A model generated the notes under the pieces. The model had not been told where the DNA came from. It worked only from the letters and a program-made list of their open reading frames with translations, and did not search any database. A stretch of 42,239 nucleotides of DNA from contig JAJEIH010000053.1 in assembly GCA_022827685.1 (NCBI GenBank), positions 64,056 to 106,294 on the forward strand, given 5' to 3'. The DNA comes from Alphaproteobacteria bacterium. Lineage in GTDB: Bacteria > Pseudomonadota > Alphaproteobacteria > Bin95. Below are positions 24,400 to 32,599 of the stretch, in pieces. A program made the position numbers and the translations under genes. Every line of letters starts with the position of its first letter. Position 1 is the stretch's first letter.

Positions 24400-26001
24400 C
24401 TATTCGCGGCCGCGCAGGAAGTCGGCGCAGCGTTCGCCGATCATGATCGAGGGCGCATTGGTGTTGCCGGACGGCATGGTCGGGAAGATCGAGGCGTCCG
24501 CGACCCGCAGGCCCTCCAGCCCGTGGACCCTGAGCCGGTCGTCCACCACGGCCTCCGGCCCCGGCCCCATGCGGCAGGTGCCGATGGGGTGGTAGGCGGT
24601 CTGCGAGTTGCTGCGGATCCAGTCCAGGATCTCGTCGTCGCTCGCCACCTGCTCGCCGGGGTCGAACTCCGCGCCCCGCAGCGGCGCCATGGCCTCGGCC
24701 GCCATGAGTTCGCGCATCATGCGGAAGCCGCCGGTCATCGCTCTCTGGTCGATCTCGTCGGCGAGGAAGTTGAACCGGATCGCCGGCTGCGCGTCCGGGT
24801 CGGCGGAGCGGATGTGGATCGAGCCCAGGCTCTCGGGCCTGAGCTGGTAGCAGGCAATGGTCATGCTGGGGAAGGGCTGCAGCAACCGGCGCTTGGGGTC
24901 CTTTACCGCATAGGGCACCAGGTGCATCTGCACATCCGGCGTCTCCAGCTCGGGCCGGGTGCGCAGGAAGGCGAGCAGCGGCGCGGACGGCAGGCTCATG
25001 AAGCCGCCGCGCGTGAACGCGTAGCGCAGCACCTGCCCGGCCTTGCCGAACAGCGTGCCCATGCGCTCGTTGTAGGAAACGCCCCTCGCCGTCACCCGCC
25101 ACTGGATGCGGGCGTTGATATGGTCGCGGAAGTTCTCGCCGACGCCGGCCAGTTCGTGCTGCACCTCGATGCCGTGCGCCCCCAGCACCTCCGGGCGGCC
25201 GATGCCGGAGAGCTCCAGGATCTGCGGGGAGCAGACCGCGCCCGCGGCCAGCACTGTCTCGCGCCCGGCCCGCGCCTCGACGGTCTGCCCGCCCTTTTCG
25301 TAGGCGACGCCCACGCAGCGCCTGCCCTCCAGCAGCACCCGGCGGGTATGCGCCTCCGTCACGATCCGGAGGTTCGGCCGGTTCCCGGCGGGCTTCAGGT
25401 AGCAGTGGGCGGTGGACATGCGCCGCCCGTCCTTGATCGTCACCTGCGTCTTGACCACGCCTTCCTGGTCGGGGCTGTTGTAGTCCGGGTTGATCTTGTG
25501 GCCGACTTCGGCGGCGGCGGCGAAGAGCGCGTCGTAGAGCGGGTTCCGGTCCGGCACCTCGGTGACCTGGAGCGGCCCGTCCTCGCCCCTGATGCCGTCG
25601 CCGGCCTTTTCGTAGCTTTCCATGCGCTTGAAGACGGGCGCCACGTCCTCCCAGGTCCAGCCGCGATTGCCCATCTGCGCCCAGGTGTTGTAGTCGAGCG
25701 GCTGGCCGCGCACATAGACGAGGCCGTTGATGCTGCTGGACCCGCCGAGCAGCTTGCCGCGCGGCACCGGAATCTCGCGGTTCGCGGTGGTCGGCTCCGG
25801 GTCGGACATGAAGCACCAGTTGGCGGCCGGGTTGTCGATCAGCAGGCCGAAGCTGATCGGGAAGCGCGAATAAGGGTGGCTCGCCTTGCCGGCCTCCAGC
25901 AGCAGCACCTTGCAGTCCGGGTCCTCGGTCAGCCGGCTGGCGAGTGCGGCGCCTGCGGACCCCGCGCCCACGACGATGTAGTCGAACTCGGCTTCCGCCA
26001 T
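24400..26001 (-). CDS. GMC-family oxidoreductase (choline dehydrogenase-like)
   Basis: This 533-residue FAD alcohol dehydrogenase shows the ADP-binding motif VVGAGSAGAALASRL at about residues 10-24. The PRGKLLGGSSSINGLVYVRGQ signature is at about 77-97, and LAAGAVCSPQILELSGIG is the second GMC signature. The C-terminal catalytic region AYHPIGTCRMGP contains the active His. The length is right for the family. It oxidises an alcohol, possibly a choline- or polyol-type substrate, passing electrons to a quinone. It converges on the mandelate racemase-like gene with a 15-nt gap. Confidence 0.92.
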   Translation of the reverse strand: MAEAEFDYIVVGAGSAGAALASRLTEDPDCKVLLLEAGKASHPYSRFPISFGLLIDNPAANWCFMSDPEPTTANREIPVPRGKLLGGSSSINGLVYVRGQPLDYNTWAQMGNRGWTWEDVAPVFKRMESYEKAGDGIRGEDGPLQVTEVPDRNPLYDALFAAAAEVGHKINPDYNSPDQEGVVKTQVTIKDGRRMSTAHCYLKPAGNRPNLRIVTEAHTRRVLLEGRRCVGVAYEKGGQTVEARAGRETVLAAGAVCSPQILELSGIGRPEVLGAHGIEVQHELAGVGENFRDHINARIQWRVTARGVSYNERMGTLFGKAGQVLRYAFTRGGFMSLPSAPLLAFLRTRPELETPDVQMHLVPYAVKDPKRRLLQPFPSMTIACYQLRPESLGSIHIRSADPDAQPAIRFNFLADEIDQRAMTGGFRMMRELMAAEAMAPLRGAEFDPGEQVASDDEILDWIRSNSQTAYHPIGTCRMGPGPEAVVDDRLRVHGLEGLRVADASIFPTMPSGNTNAPSIMIGERCADFLRGRE

Positions 26002-26087
26002 CGCGCAGCTTCCTTCCGTCCCTGCAGTATTCCGGAAGCGGGAGCGTAAGCGGTTTCGGGCGGCAGGGAAATGTGCGGGCGGGCGCC

Positions 26088-26333
26088 CTATTCGGCCGGG
26101 GCGGGGGGCGGCTCGTTCTGCCGGGTGATGTAGTGCTCGAGGAATTCGAGCTTCCCTTCGACCCGCGCCACGCGCTCACCCAGATGCGCTACACGTTCGC
26201 CCAGATCGGCCACCTTCATGTCGAGCGTCTTGATATCGGAACGCAGCCAGGGGAAGAGGCTCACAATCAGCCCACCCAGCGCAACGATGACGCCTGCGGC
26301 CGCGACCAATGTTGTGATGACCTCCGGGGTCAT
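26088..26333 (-). CDS. Small membrane-anchored coiled-coil protein
   Basis: This 81-residue protein has one hydrophobic helix at residues 5-26 (VITTLVAAAGVIVALGGLIV). A heptad-like stretch follows at about 30-66 with repeated LGERVA units, so it should form a coiled coil. The C-terminal tail is Pro-rich. An open frame runs to 26375, but ATG 26333 gives a more sensible membrane anchor. No family is recognised. It lies between the GMC gene and dnaE2 and is likely independent of both. Confidence 0.65.
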   Translation of the reverse strand: MTPEVITTLVAAAGVIVALGGLIVSLFPWLRSDIKTLDMKVADLGERVAHLGERVARVEGKLEFLEHYITRQNEPPPAPAE

Positions 26334-26402
26334 GGCAGTGCTTTCCCGGCCCTTTCGACTACAACAGTCTCGCACAATGGCGAAGCTTCTGCCACGGCCG
26401 CC

Positions 26403-29400
26403 TCAACGGAAGTCGCGCGACTTGGGGATCGTGCGGAGGTTGCGCGGGTGGCGCGAGGGGAAGGCGACGGGGCCGGGCGACGGCTTGCCGGCATCGCCGT
26501 CGGGCGTCAGCAGGTCGAGCCAGCCGGTCAGGTCTTCCAGCCGGTCGGCGACAAGATGGACGATGTCGGCGGTGCGCTGGACGCGGCCCCGGACCATCGC
26601 GACCCGCGCGCCGAGCACCGCCTTGCGGAAACTCTCCAGCACGCGCGGCCAGACCACGATGTTCACGACGCCGGTTTCATCCTCCAGCGTCATGAAGATG
26701 ACGCCGCTGGCGCTGCCGGGGCGCTGGCGGACCAGCACGAGGCCGGCGGCGGCGGCGCGCTCTCCGTCGCGGGAGCGGGCGATGGCCTCGGCCGCAAGCG
26801 CGCCCCGCTTTGCCAGGCGCGCCCGCAGGAAGGAGAGCGGATGCGCCCGGAGCGAGAGCCTGAGCGTCCTGTAATCCTCGACGACCTCCTCGCCCGGCAT
26901 CATGGCAGGCAGCAAGGCCGGCGGTTCCGTACCCTCGGCGGGTCTGCCCGCCGCCTCGAAAAGAGGCAGTGGCGGCGCCTTCGGCAAGGCGCGGGCCTGC
27001 CAGAGCGCCCCGCGCCGGTCGATTCCCATGGAGCCGAAGGCGTCGGCGGCGGCCAGCGTCTCCATGGCGGCGGCTCCGAGCCCGGTCCCGCGCTGCATGG
27101 CGGCAATATCCGTCCAGGGCCGCTCGCCGCGCACGGCGAGAATGCACTCGGCGTCCTCTTTGCGCAGGCCGCCGATCTGGCGCAGGCCGAGCCGGAGCGC
27201 GTGGCGTCCGTCCGCCCTGCGTTCCAGGCTGTTGTCCCAGCCGCTCGCATGGACATCCGCCGGGCGCACCTCCACCCCGTGCTCGCGGGCGTCCCGCACG
27301 ATCTGGGCGGGGGCGTAGAAGCCCATCGCCTGCGCGTTCAGGAGCGCGCAGGCGAAGACCTCCGGATGGTGGCATTTGAGCCATGAGGAGACATAGGCCA
27401 GGAGTGCGAAGCTCGCGGCATGCGACTCCGGAAAGCCGTAGTCCCCGAAGCCCTCGATCTGGCGGAAGCAGCGCGCCGCCAGTTCCGGGTCGTAGCCGCG
27501 CGCGGTCATGCGGCCCACCATCCGGTCCCGGAGCAGGCCGAGCGTGCCGCGCTTGCGGAACGTCGCCATGGCGTGGCGCAGCGCATTGGCCTCGTCCGGC
27601 GTAAACCGGGCCGCCTCCATGGCGACGCGCATCGCCTGTTCCTGGAAGAGCGGCACGCCGAGCGTCTTCTCCAGCACCTTGCGCAACTCGTCCGGGGGCC
27701 CGTGCTCCGGCGCCGGGGCCGGATAGACCACCTCCTCCAGCCCGTCCCGCCGGCGCAGATAGGGATGCACCATGTCGCCTTGGATCGGGCCCGGGCGCAC
27801 GATCGCCACCTCGATCACCAGGTCGTAGAAGCTGCGCGGCTTCAGGCGCGGCAGCATGTTCATCTGCGCCCGGCTCTCGATCTGGAAGACGCCCACCGTG
27901 TCGGCCCGGCAGATCATGTCCCAGACTTGCCCGTCTTCCGCCGGCACGGTGGCGAGCGTGAGGTCCAGGCCCTTGTGCGCCGCCAGCAGTTCGAAGGCCT
28001 TGCGGATGCAGGTCAGCATGCCGAGGCCCAGCACATCGACCTTCATCAGGCCGAGCGCCTCCAGGTCGTCCTTGTCCCACTCGATGAAGGTGCGCTCCTC
28101 CATCGCCGCATTGCCGATGGGCACGCTCTCGTCGAGCGGGCCGCGGGTCAGCACGAAACCGCCCACATGCTGGGAGAGGTGGCGGGGGAAGCCCTGCAGC
28201 TCGGTTGCGAGCGCAACGGTCCGGCGCAGCAGCGCGTCGGCAGGGTCGAGCCCGGCTTCGCGGAGCCGCTTTTCAGGGACCCCCTCGCGGCGCATGTCGC
28301 GGACGGCCGCGGCGAGCGCGGCAGCGGTGTCCTCGGACAGTCCCATCGCCTTGCCGACATCGCGCACCGCGCTGCGGGCGCGGTAGGAGATGACGGTGGC
28401 GGCGATCCCGGCGCGCTGGCGGCCGTAGCGCCCGTAGATGTACTGGATTACCTCCTCGCGCCGCTCATGCTCGAAATCGACATCGATGTCGGGCGGCTCG
28501 CTGCGCTCGCGGGAAACGAAGCGCTCGAACAGCAGGTCGATCCGGGCCGGATCGACGGCGGTGATGCCGAGGCAGTAGCAGACCGCCGAGTTCGCCGCGG
28601 AGCCCCGCCCCTGGCAGAGGATACCCTTGCTGTCGGCGAAGCACACGATGTCGTGGACGGTGAGGAAATAGGGCGCGTAGTCCAGCTCGCCGATCAGCCC
28701 GAGCTCGTGCCGGAGCGCAGCGGCGACCTTCTCCGGGACGCCGTCCGGATAGCGCCAGGCCGCGCCCTTCCAGGCGAGCGCCTCCAGATGCTGCTGCGGG
28801 GTGCTGCCGGCCGGAACCGGCTCGTCGGGATATTCATAGGCGAGTTCGTCGAGGCTGAAGCTGCAGAACGAGACCGCTTCGAGACTCCGCGCAACCGCCT
28901 CCTCGTGGCCCCGGAAGAGCCGTGCGATCTCGGCTCCGTCCTTGAGGTGACGCTCGGCATTGGCGGCGAGGCGCCAGCCCGCTTCCGCCACGGTCACATG
29001 CTCGCGGACGGCCGTCAGCACATCCTGGAGGGGGCGGCGTTCGGGGCGGTGGTAGTGGACGTCGTTGGTGGCGAGGAGCGGCGCGCCGGCGCGCTCCGCC
29101 AGCGCCGCCAGGCGGGCAAGGCGGGCGCGGTCGCCGCCCCGGTAGAGCATGTGCGCGGCGAGATAGAGCGGGCCGTCATGCGCATGGCTGAGGCCGGCGA
29201 GCTCCGCCTCGAAATCCTCGCGCCAGGGCTCCGGCGGCAGCGCGATCAGAAGCTGCCCCCCGGCATGGGCAAGCAGGTCCTCCCGGTGCAGCACGCATTC
29301 GCCCTTGCCCGCGCGCCGCTGGCCGAGAGTAAGCAGCTGGCAGAGGCGGCCGTAAGCGGCGCGGTCGCGGGGGTAGCAGAGGAAAGAGGCGCCGTCCGCG

Positions 29401-29615
29401 AGGTCGAGCCTCGCCCCGGTCAGCAGGCGGATGCCGGCCCGCTTCGCCGCCACATGGGCGCGCACCGCGCCGGCAAGCGTGTTGCGGTCGGCGATGCCGA
29501 TGGCCGCGAGCCCGAGCCGCGCGGCTTCCTCCACCAGTTCCTCCGCATGGGAGGCGCCGCGCAGGAAGCTGAAATTGCTGACCGCCTGCAATTCCGCGTA
29601 AGGGATCCCGCTCAT
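26403..29615 (-). CDS. dnaE2: Error-prone DNA polymerase DnaE2
   Basis: This 1070-residue C-family polymerase is the catalytic member of the ImuABC mutasome used in damage tolerance and SOS mutagenesis. The N-terminal PHP domain opens with LQAVSNFSFLRGASH, which is typical of DnaE2. The palm contains a RSEPPDIDVDFEHERR segment with catalytic Asp residues near residue 374. A beta-binding and OB-fold region follows, with GVIFMTLEDETGVVNIVVWP near residue 970. The length fits DnaE2 (about 1050-1100), shorter than replicative DnaE. Its ATG overlaps the imuB stop (ATGA), so it is translated as the third gene of imuA-imuB-dnaE2 and shares the LexA-controlled promoter. Confidence 0.97.
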   Translation of the reverse strand: MSGIPYAELQAVSNFSFLRGASHAEELVEEAARLGLAAIGIADRNTLAGAVRAHVAAKRAGIRLLTGARLDLADGASFLCYPRDRAAYGRLCQLLTLGQRRAGKGECVLHREDLLAHAGGQLLIALPPEPWREDFEAELAGLSHAHDGPLYLAAHMLYRGGDRARLARLAALAERAGAPLLATNDVHYHRPERRPLQDVLTAVREHVTVAEAGWRLAANAERHLKDGAEIARLFRGHEEAVARSLEAVSFCSFSLDELAYEYPDEPVPAGSTPQQHLEALAWKGAAWRYPDGVPEKVAAALRHELGLIGELDYAPYFLTVHDIVCFADSKGILCQGRGSAANSAVCYCLGITAVDPARIDLLFERFVSRERSEPPDIDVDFEHERREEVIQYIYGRYGRQRAGIAATVISYRARSAVRDVGKAMGLSEDTAAALAAAVRDMRREGVPEKRLREAGLDPADALLRRTVALATELQGFPRHLSQHVGGFVLTRGPLDESVPIGNAAMEERTFIEWDKDDLEALGLMKVDVLGLGMLTCIRKAFELLAAHKGLDLTLATVPAEDGQVWDMICRADTVGVFQIESRAQMNMLPRLKPRSFYDLVIEVAIVRPGPIQGDMVHPYLRRRDGLEEVVYPAPAPEHGPPDELRKVLEKTLGVPLFQEQAMRVAMEAARFTPDEANALRHAMATFRKRGTLGLLRDRMVGRMTARGYDPELAARCFRQIEGFGDYGFPESHAASFALLAYVSSWLKCHHPEVFACALLNAQAMGFYAPAQIVRDAREHGVEVRPADVHASGWDNSLERRADGRHALRLGLRQIGGLRKEDAECILAVRGERPWTDIAAMQRGTGLGAAAMETLAAADAFGSMGIDRRGALWQARALPKAPPLPLFEAAGRPAEGTEPPALLPAMMPGEEVVEDYRTLRLSLRAHPLSFLRARLAKRGALAAEAIARSRDGERAAAAGLVLVRQRPGSASGVIFMTLEDETGVVNIVVWPRVLESFRKAVLGARVAMVRGRVQRTADIVHLVADRLEDLTGWLDLLTPDGDAGKPSPGPVAFPSRHPRNLRTIPKSRDFR

Positions 29616-31168
29616 CCGTAGAGTCCGTGGATATACCAGCGGGGCGGCCCCTTGCCGCCGGCGTTCCGGTAGAGCCCGGCGCGGTAGAGCCAGTAGCGCC
29701 GGCCTTCCACATCCTCGACGCGGTAATAGTCGCGCGGGTCGCTACCGGAGCCGCCGGTCCACCATTCCGGCTCGATGCGCTCGGGCCCCTCGGCGCGGGC
29801 GATGCGGCGGCGCAGCCGGCGCCAGGTGAACAGCGCCGGCGGTCCGTCCGGCAGTTCGGCGATGACTTCCACCGGCTCGGGCCGGTCGAACAGGCGGAAG
29901 GGGCGCTGCGGCAGGCCCGGCCGCACGGGCCAGGCCTCGCCTTCCCGGCCGGGCGCCGCCCACCGCTCGGCGCGTTCCGGCAGGTGGCTTGCGACCGGCG
30001 CGAGGCGAGAGACCGACCCTTCGCCGAGACGGGCCTGCAAGCGGTCGATCAGGGGGCCGGGTTCGTTGCTGCCGCGCCCGCCTTCCGCCAGCCGGAATTG
30101 CTCATGCGCAAGCGGCTCGGCGCGGACGGCATGGAGCGCCATCGCGTCGATCCCGAAGCCGGGGTCCACGGTCTCGATCTTGCCCTCGAAGAGGCGTCGG
30201 AGATGCGCGCCGTCGCGTGTGGCGCGCGCGGTCGAGACGCCGCGCTCCGCCGCGCCGCCATCCACCCGGCAGAACAGCAGCGCGAGTTCCCGCGCGCCGA
30301 GCCCGTCCCGCTCCAGCGACGCGGAGAGGTCTTCCACAAGCCGGGCAAGCGCCGCCTCCAGCCCGGCAAGGTCGATCAGCGGTTCCGGGAAGGCGAGGCG
30401 CGCGAGGCAGGCGGGCGGCGGCGGCAGGGATGCGACCGGGTCGGGGCGGCGGCCGAGCGCGCGGTCGAGGCGTTCCAGAACGGTGTCGCTCCATTCCCCG
30501 CAGTTGAACCGGCGTGCAAGCGACGGACGGGGCAGGGCGTCCACCGCGCCGATTGTCGCCAGGCCGAGGCGGCGCAGCAGGCGGGCGTCCTCGGGCGCGA
30601 TCCGGAGCGCTTCGACCGGCAGGGGGCCAAGTGCCGCCGCAGTATCTCCGGGCGCGGCGATGCGGTTGCCTTCCCGGCCGAAGCGGGCGAGCGCCCAGGC
30701 GGCGCCCGGCGTGTCGGCAAGGCCGGTCCGCGCCTCGAAGCCGAGGCCCGCGATGCGCGCCTCCACCTCCGCCGCCATCGCCGCCTCGCCGCCGAAGAGA
30801 TGATCGGCGCCGGCAATGTCGAGCAGCAGGCCGTCCGCGCCGTCCACCGCGCAGCAGGGTGTGAAGCGGTTGCACCAGAGCGCCAGGCGTTCGAGCCCGC
30901 GCCGGTCCTCCGCCGGCCGGGCTTCGGCGGCGGCGAGGCGGGGCAGCAGGGCGCGGGCATCGGCCAGGCGCATGCCGGGCGCGAGCCCTTCCGCTTCGGC
31001 CTGCCGGTTGACCGCCGCCAGCACCGCGCCATGGCGGCCCGGCGCAGTGAGCGCGAACGGCACCCGCTCAGCCGGCGGCGTGCGCAAGGGCAGGGCGGCG
31101 GGCCGCCGCGCGCGGCGCAGCCGGTGGATCGGCCAGCGCGGCAGCCATACCGAAATCAGCCGTCTCAC
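29612..31168 (-). CDS. imuB: ImuB, inactive Y-family polymerase of the mutasome
   Basis: This 518-residue protein resembles Y-family polymerases but lacks the usual catalytic acids. Its N-terminus reads RRLISVWLPRWPIHRL where active members have a DxD-type strand. ImuB is known to link DnaE2 to the beta clamp. The RPFRLFDRPEPVEVI stretch near residue 420 is typical of the family's C-terminal part. I choose GTG 31168, with GGAG eight nt upstream. An in-frame ATG at 31183 adds five residues. It overlaps imuA by about 101 nt in a different frame and dnaE2 by four, so the three genes are tightly coupled. Confidence 0.94.
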   Translation of the reverse strand: MRRLISVWLPRWPIHRLRRARRPAALPLRTPPAERVPFALTAPGRHGAVLAAVNRQAEAEGLAPGMRLADARALLPRLAAAEARPAEDRRGLERLALWCNRFTPCCAVDGADGLLLDIAGADHLFGGEAAMAAEVEARIAGLGFEARTGLADTPGAAWALARFGREGNRIAAPGDTAAALGPLPVEALRIAPEDARLLRRLGLATIGAVDALPRPSLARRFNCGEWSDTVLERLDRALGRRPDPVASLPPPPACLARLAFPEPLIDLAGLEAALARLVEDLSASLERDGLGARELALLFCRVDGGAAERGVSTARATRDGAHLRRLFEGKIETVDPGFGIDAMALHAVRAEPLAHEQFRLAEGGRGSNEPGPLIDRLQARLGEGSVSRLAPVASHLPERAERWAAPGREGEAWPVRPGLPQRPFRLFDRPEPVEVIAELPDGPPALFTWRRLRRRIARAEGPERIEPEWWTGGSGSDPRDYYRVEDVEGRRYWLYRAGLYRNAGGKGPPRWYIHGLYG

Positions 31169-31880
31169 GGTTCCACTCCACATCGCATGTTGCAGGCCGC
31201 CCGCCCCGGCAGCGCAGCAGTTCCAGATGCCAGCACGGCAGGCCGGGTGCGGCATCGTCGAACGGGGCGGCGCGGCCTGCCGCCGCTGCGACCCGCCAGC
31301 GAGAGAAGGCGGCGCTTGCGGGTCCGAGGCCGTCCCGGCGCAGCAGCAGGGCGGGGGTCAGGCTCTCGCGGGCGGCGAGCGCGAGCCGGCGGCTCAGGGT
31401 GAAATCGAGGCTTTCGACCTCGCCCAGCACCGCCGCCAGCGAAGCGCTGCGCAATCCCTCCTCCATCGCCCAGGCGACATCCCGGTCGCGGCGGGCGGAG
31501 AGCAGCAGCAGGTCTGCTGGCTCGAAACCGAGGTCCCGCCAGCCCGGCCCGTAGAGCCGGCCGAAGGGGCTTGTCCGGCTCTGGCAGACCAGCACGGCGA
31601 GCCGTTCGTCCCGGCGCCGGAGCCGGGCGAGGAGGGCTGCGAGGAAGGCGCCGGCCGCCGGTCCGTCCCCCGACGCCGCGCCGGCCGCCTCGTGCAGCCC
31701 GCCCGGCGCCAGCCCGCCTTCCGGCAGGGCGGCGTCCAGGGCGTCGAGACCGAGCCGCCAGGCTTCCACCGCCCCGCCTCCCGCCGGGTCCGCAACCGCC
31801 GTGCGGCGCTCCAGCAGCGCGATCCGCCGGCGCAGCGCGGCGAGGCCGGCAGGGTCCTTCCTGGGGCATAAAGGCAACAT
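31068..31880 (-). CDS. imuA: ImuA, RecA/SulA-like mutasome protein
   Basis: This 270-residue protein is the RecA-like accessory of ImuB-DnaE2. The N-terminal basic/coil segment is followed by ALDAALPEGGLAPGGLHEAAG, a degenerate Walker region, and a VLVCQSRTSPFGRLYGPGWRDLG stretch typical of ImuA. The C-terminus carries DVEWNRETADFGMAAALAD, also family-typical, inside the overlap with imuB. ATG 31880 begins two bases after a LexA operator. The promoter predicted there would start transcription at this ATG, giving a leaderless message. A TTG at 31922 would place the operator inside the coding sequence and is less likely. Confidence 0.92.
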   Translation of the reverse strand: MLPLCPRKDPAGLAALRRRIALLERRTAVADPAGGGAVEAWRLGLDALDAALPEGGLAPGGLHEAAGAASGDGPAAGAFLAALLARLRRRDERLAVLVCQSRTSPFGRLYGPGWRDLGFEPADLLLLSARRDRDVAWAMEEGLRSASLAAVLGEVESLDFTLSRRLALAARESLTPALLLRRDGLGPASAAFSRWRVAAAAGRAAPFDDAAPGLPCWHLELLRCRGGRPATCDVEWNRETADFGMAAALADPPAAPRAAARRPALAHAAG

Positions 31881-31882
31881 TG

Positions 31883-31897
31883 GTTCAATATTTGTTC
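31883..31897 (-). promoter_or_regulatory. LexA operator (GTTC-N7-GTTC) of imuA-imuB-dnaE2
   Basis: GTTC at 31883-31886 and GTTC at 31894-31897 are separated by exactly seven bases. This is the direct-repeat operator described for alphaproteobacterial LexA. It overlaps the predicted -10 element and lies two bases from the imuA ATG. LexA binding there would block transcription until DNA damage. Confidence 0.92.
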
Positions 31898-31915
31898 TAT
31901 TCACGGCCGAGTCAA
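31887..31915 (-). promoter_or_regulatory. Predicted sigma-70-type promoter of imuA, leaderless
   Basis: On the minus strand a -35 TTGACT (31915-31910) and a -10 AATATT (31892-31887) are separated by 17 bp. Six bases follow the -10 before the ATG at 31880. A start site seven bases after the -10 would be the A of the ATG itself. No ribosome site lies upstream, which agrees with a leaderless transcript. Confidence 0.65.
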
Positions 31916-32002
31916 GCCCCAATACAGCCTCTTGACCGGCCGGGCCGGCGGGCGCACAGAATTACCGGCAATGCCGCCGCAGGAACCGACCGAGCCCGAC
32001 CG

Positions 32003-32533
32003 ATGATCGCCATCGACGCGATGCGGGACAGCGACTGGCCCGAGGTCCGCGCCATCTACCGCGCGGGTCTCCGCACGGGCATCGCCGCCTTCATGAAGAA
32101 CCCGCCGAGCTGGAAGGCATGGAACAAGGGCCATCTGGCTGTCGGGCGGCTGGTCGTGCGCGGCGGCGACGGCCGCGCCGTCGGCTGGGCGGCGCTGACG
32201 CCGGCGCCGGATACGTGAGGCGCTGCCGGTGTCGCTGAGGTCAGCGTCTATGTCGGCGAAAGCGCGAAAGGATCGGGAGCCGGGACGGCCCTGCTGGAAG
32301 GCCTGATCGCGGCCTCCGAGGCGGAGGGTTACTGGACGCTCCAGGCGCAGATCATGGCGGCCAACGGGCCCAGCATCGCGCTCCACCGGAAATGCGGCTT
32401 CCGCGAGGTCGGCCGCCGGGAGCGCTACGGGCATCTCGACGGCGTCTGGCACGATGTCTTCCTGTTCGAGCGCCGCAGCGTCCGCACCGGCGGACCCGGC
32501 CTGCCGACACGGACCTGCGACGCGGCAGGATAG
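32003..32533 (+). CDS. GNAT N-acetyltransferase selenoprotein (in-frame TGA)
   Basis: Read through a TGA at codon 72 (32216-32218), this gene encodes 176 residues of a complete GNAT acetyltransferase of the phosphinothricin/methionine-sulfoximine type. Before the TGA it has AIDAMRDSDWPEVRAIYRAG and GWAALTPAPDT. After it come GVAEVSVYV (beta-4), the acetyl-CoA loop ESAKGSGAGTALLEGLI, LHRKCGFREVG and GVWHDVFLFERRS. Neither half alone is a viable enzyme. From memory, relatives have an RCVYAGVAEVSVY sequence, and the Sec aligns with that Cys. A strong hairpin lies 21 nt after the TGA. I do not recall Sec-containing members of this branch. The start ATG 32003 lacks a good ribosome site. It is divergent from imuA and followed by another Sec gene. 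Confidence 0.8.
32231..32248 (+). promoter_or_regulatory. Candidate SECIS hairpin (GNAT gene)
   Basis: A perfect 5-bp stem (CGCUG, 32233-32237, with CAGCG, 32242-32246) closes an AGGU loop. One more G-C pair lies beyond a U-U mismatch. The loop GG is 21 nt after the TGA. Size, position and G/U-containing loop agree with bacterial SECIS elements recognised by SelB. Confidence 0.75.
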
Positions 32534-32599
32534 CGGCGATTGTCCCGCTGCCGCGCGCGTGTCAGGATAGCCCGCATTCGGATGGAGAGGGATATCGCC

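Noticed and set aside
32003-32218. Reading the Sec-GNAT as a pseudogene with a nonsense mutation
   Set aside because: The downstream half is intact and in the same frame, the TGA aligns with a Cys as I recall the family, a SECIS-like hairpin follows, and two other genes in the window show the same pattern.
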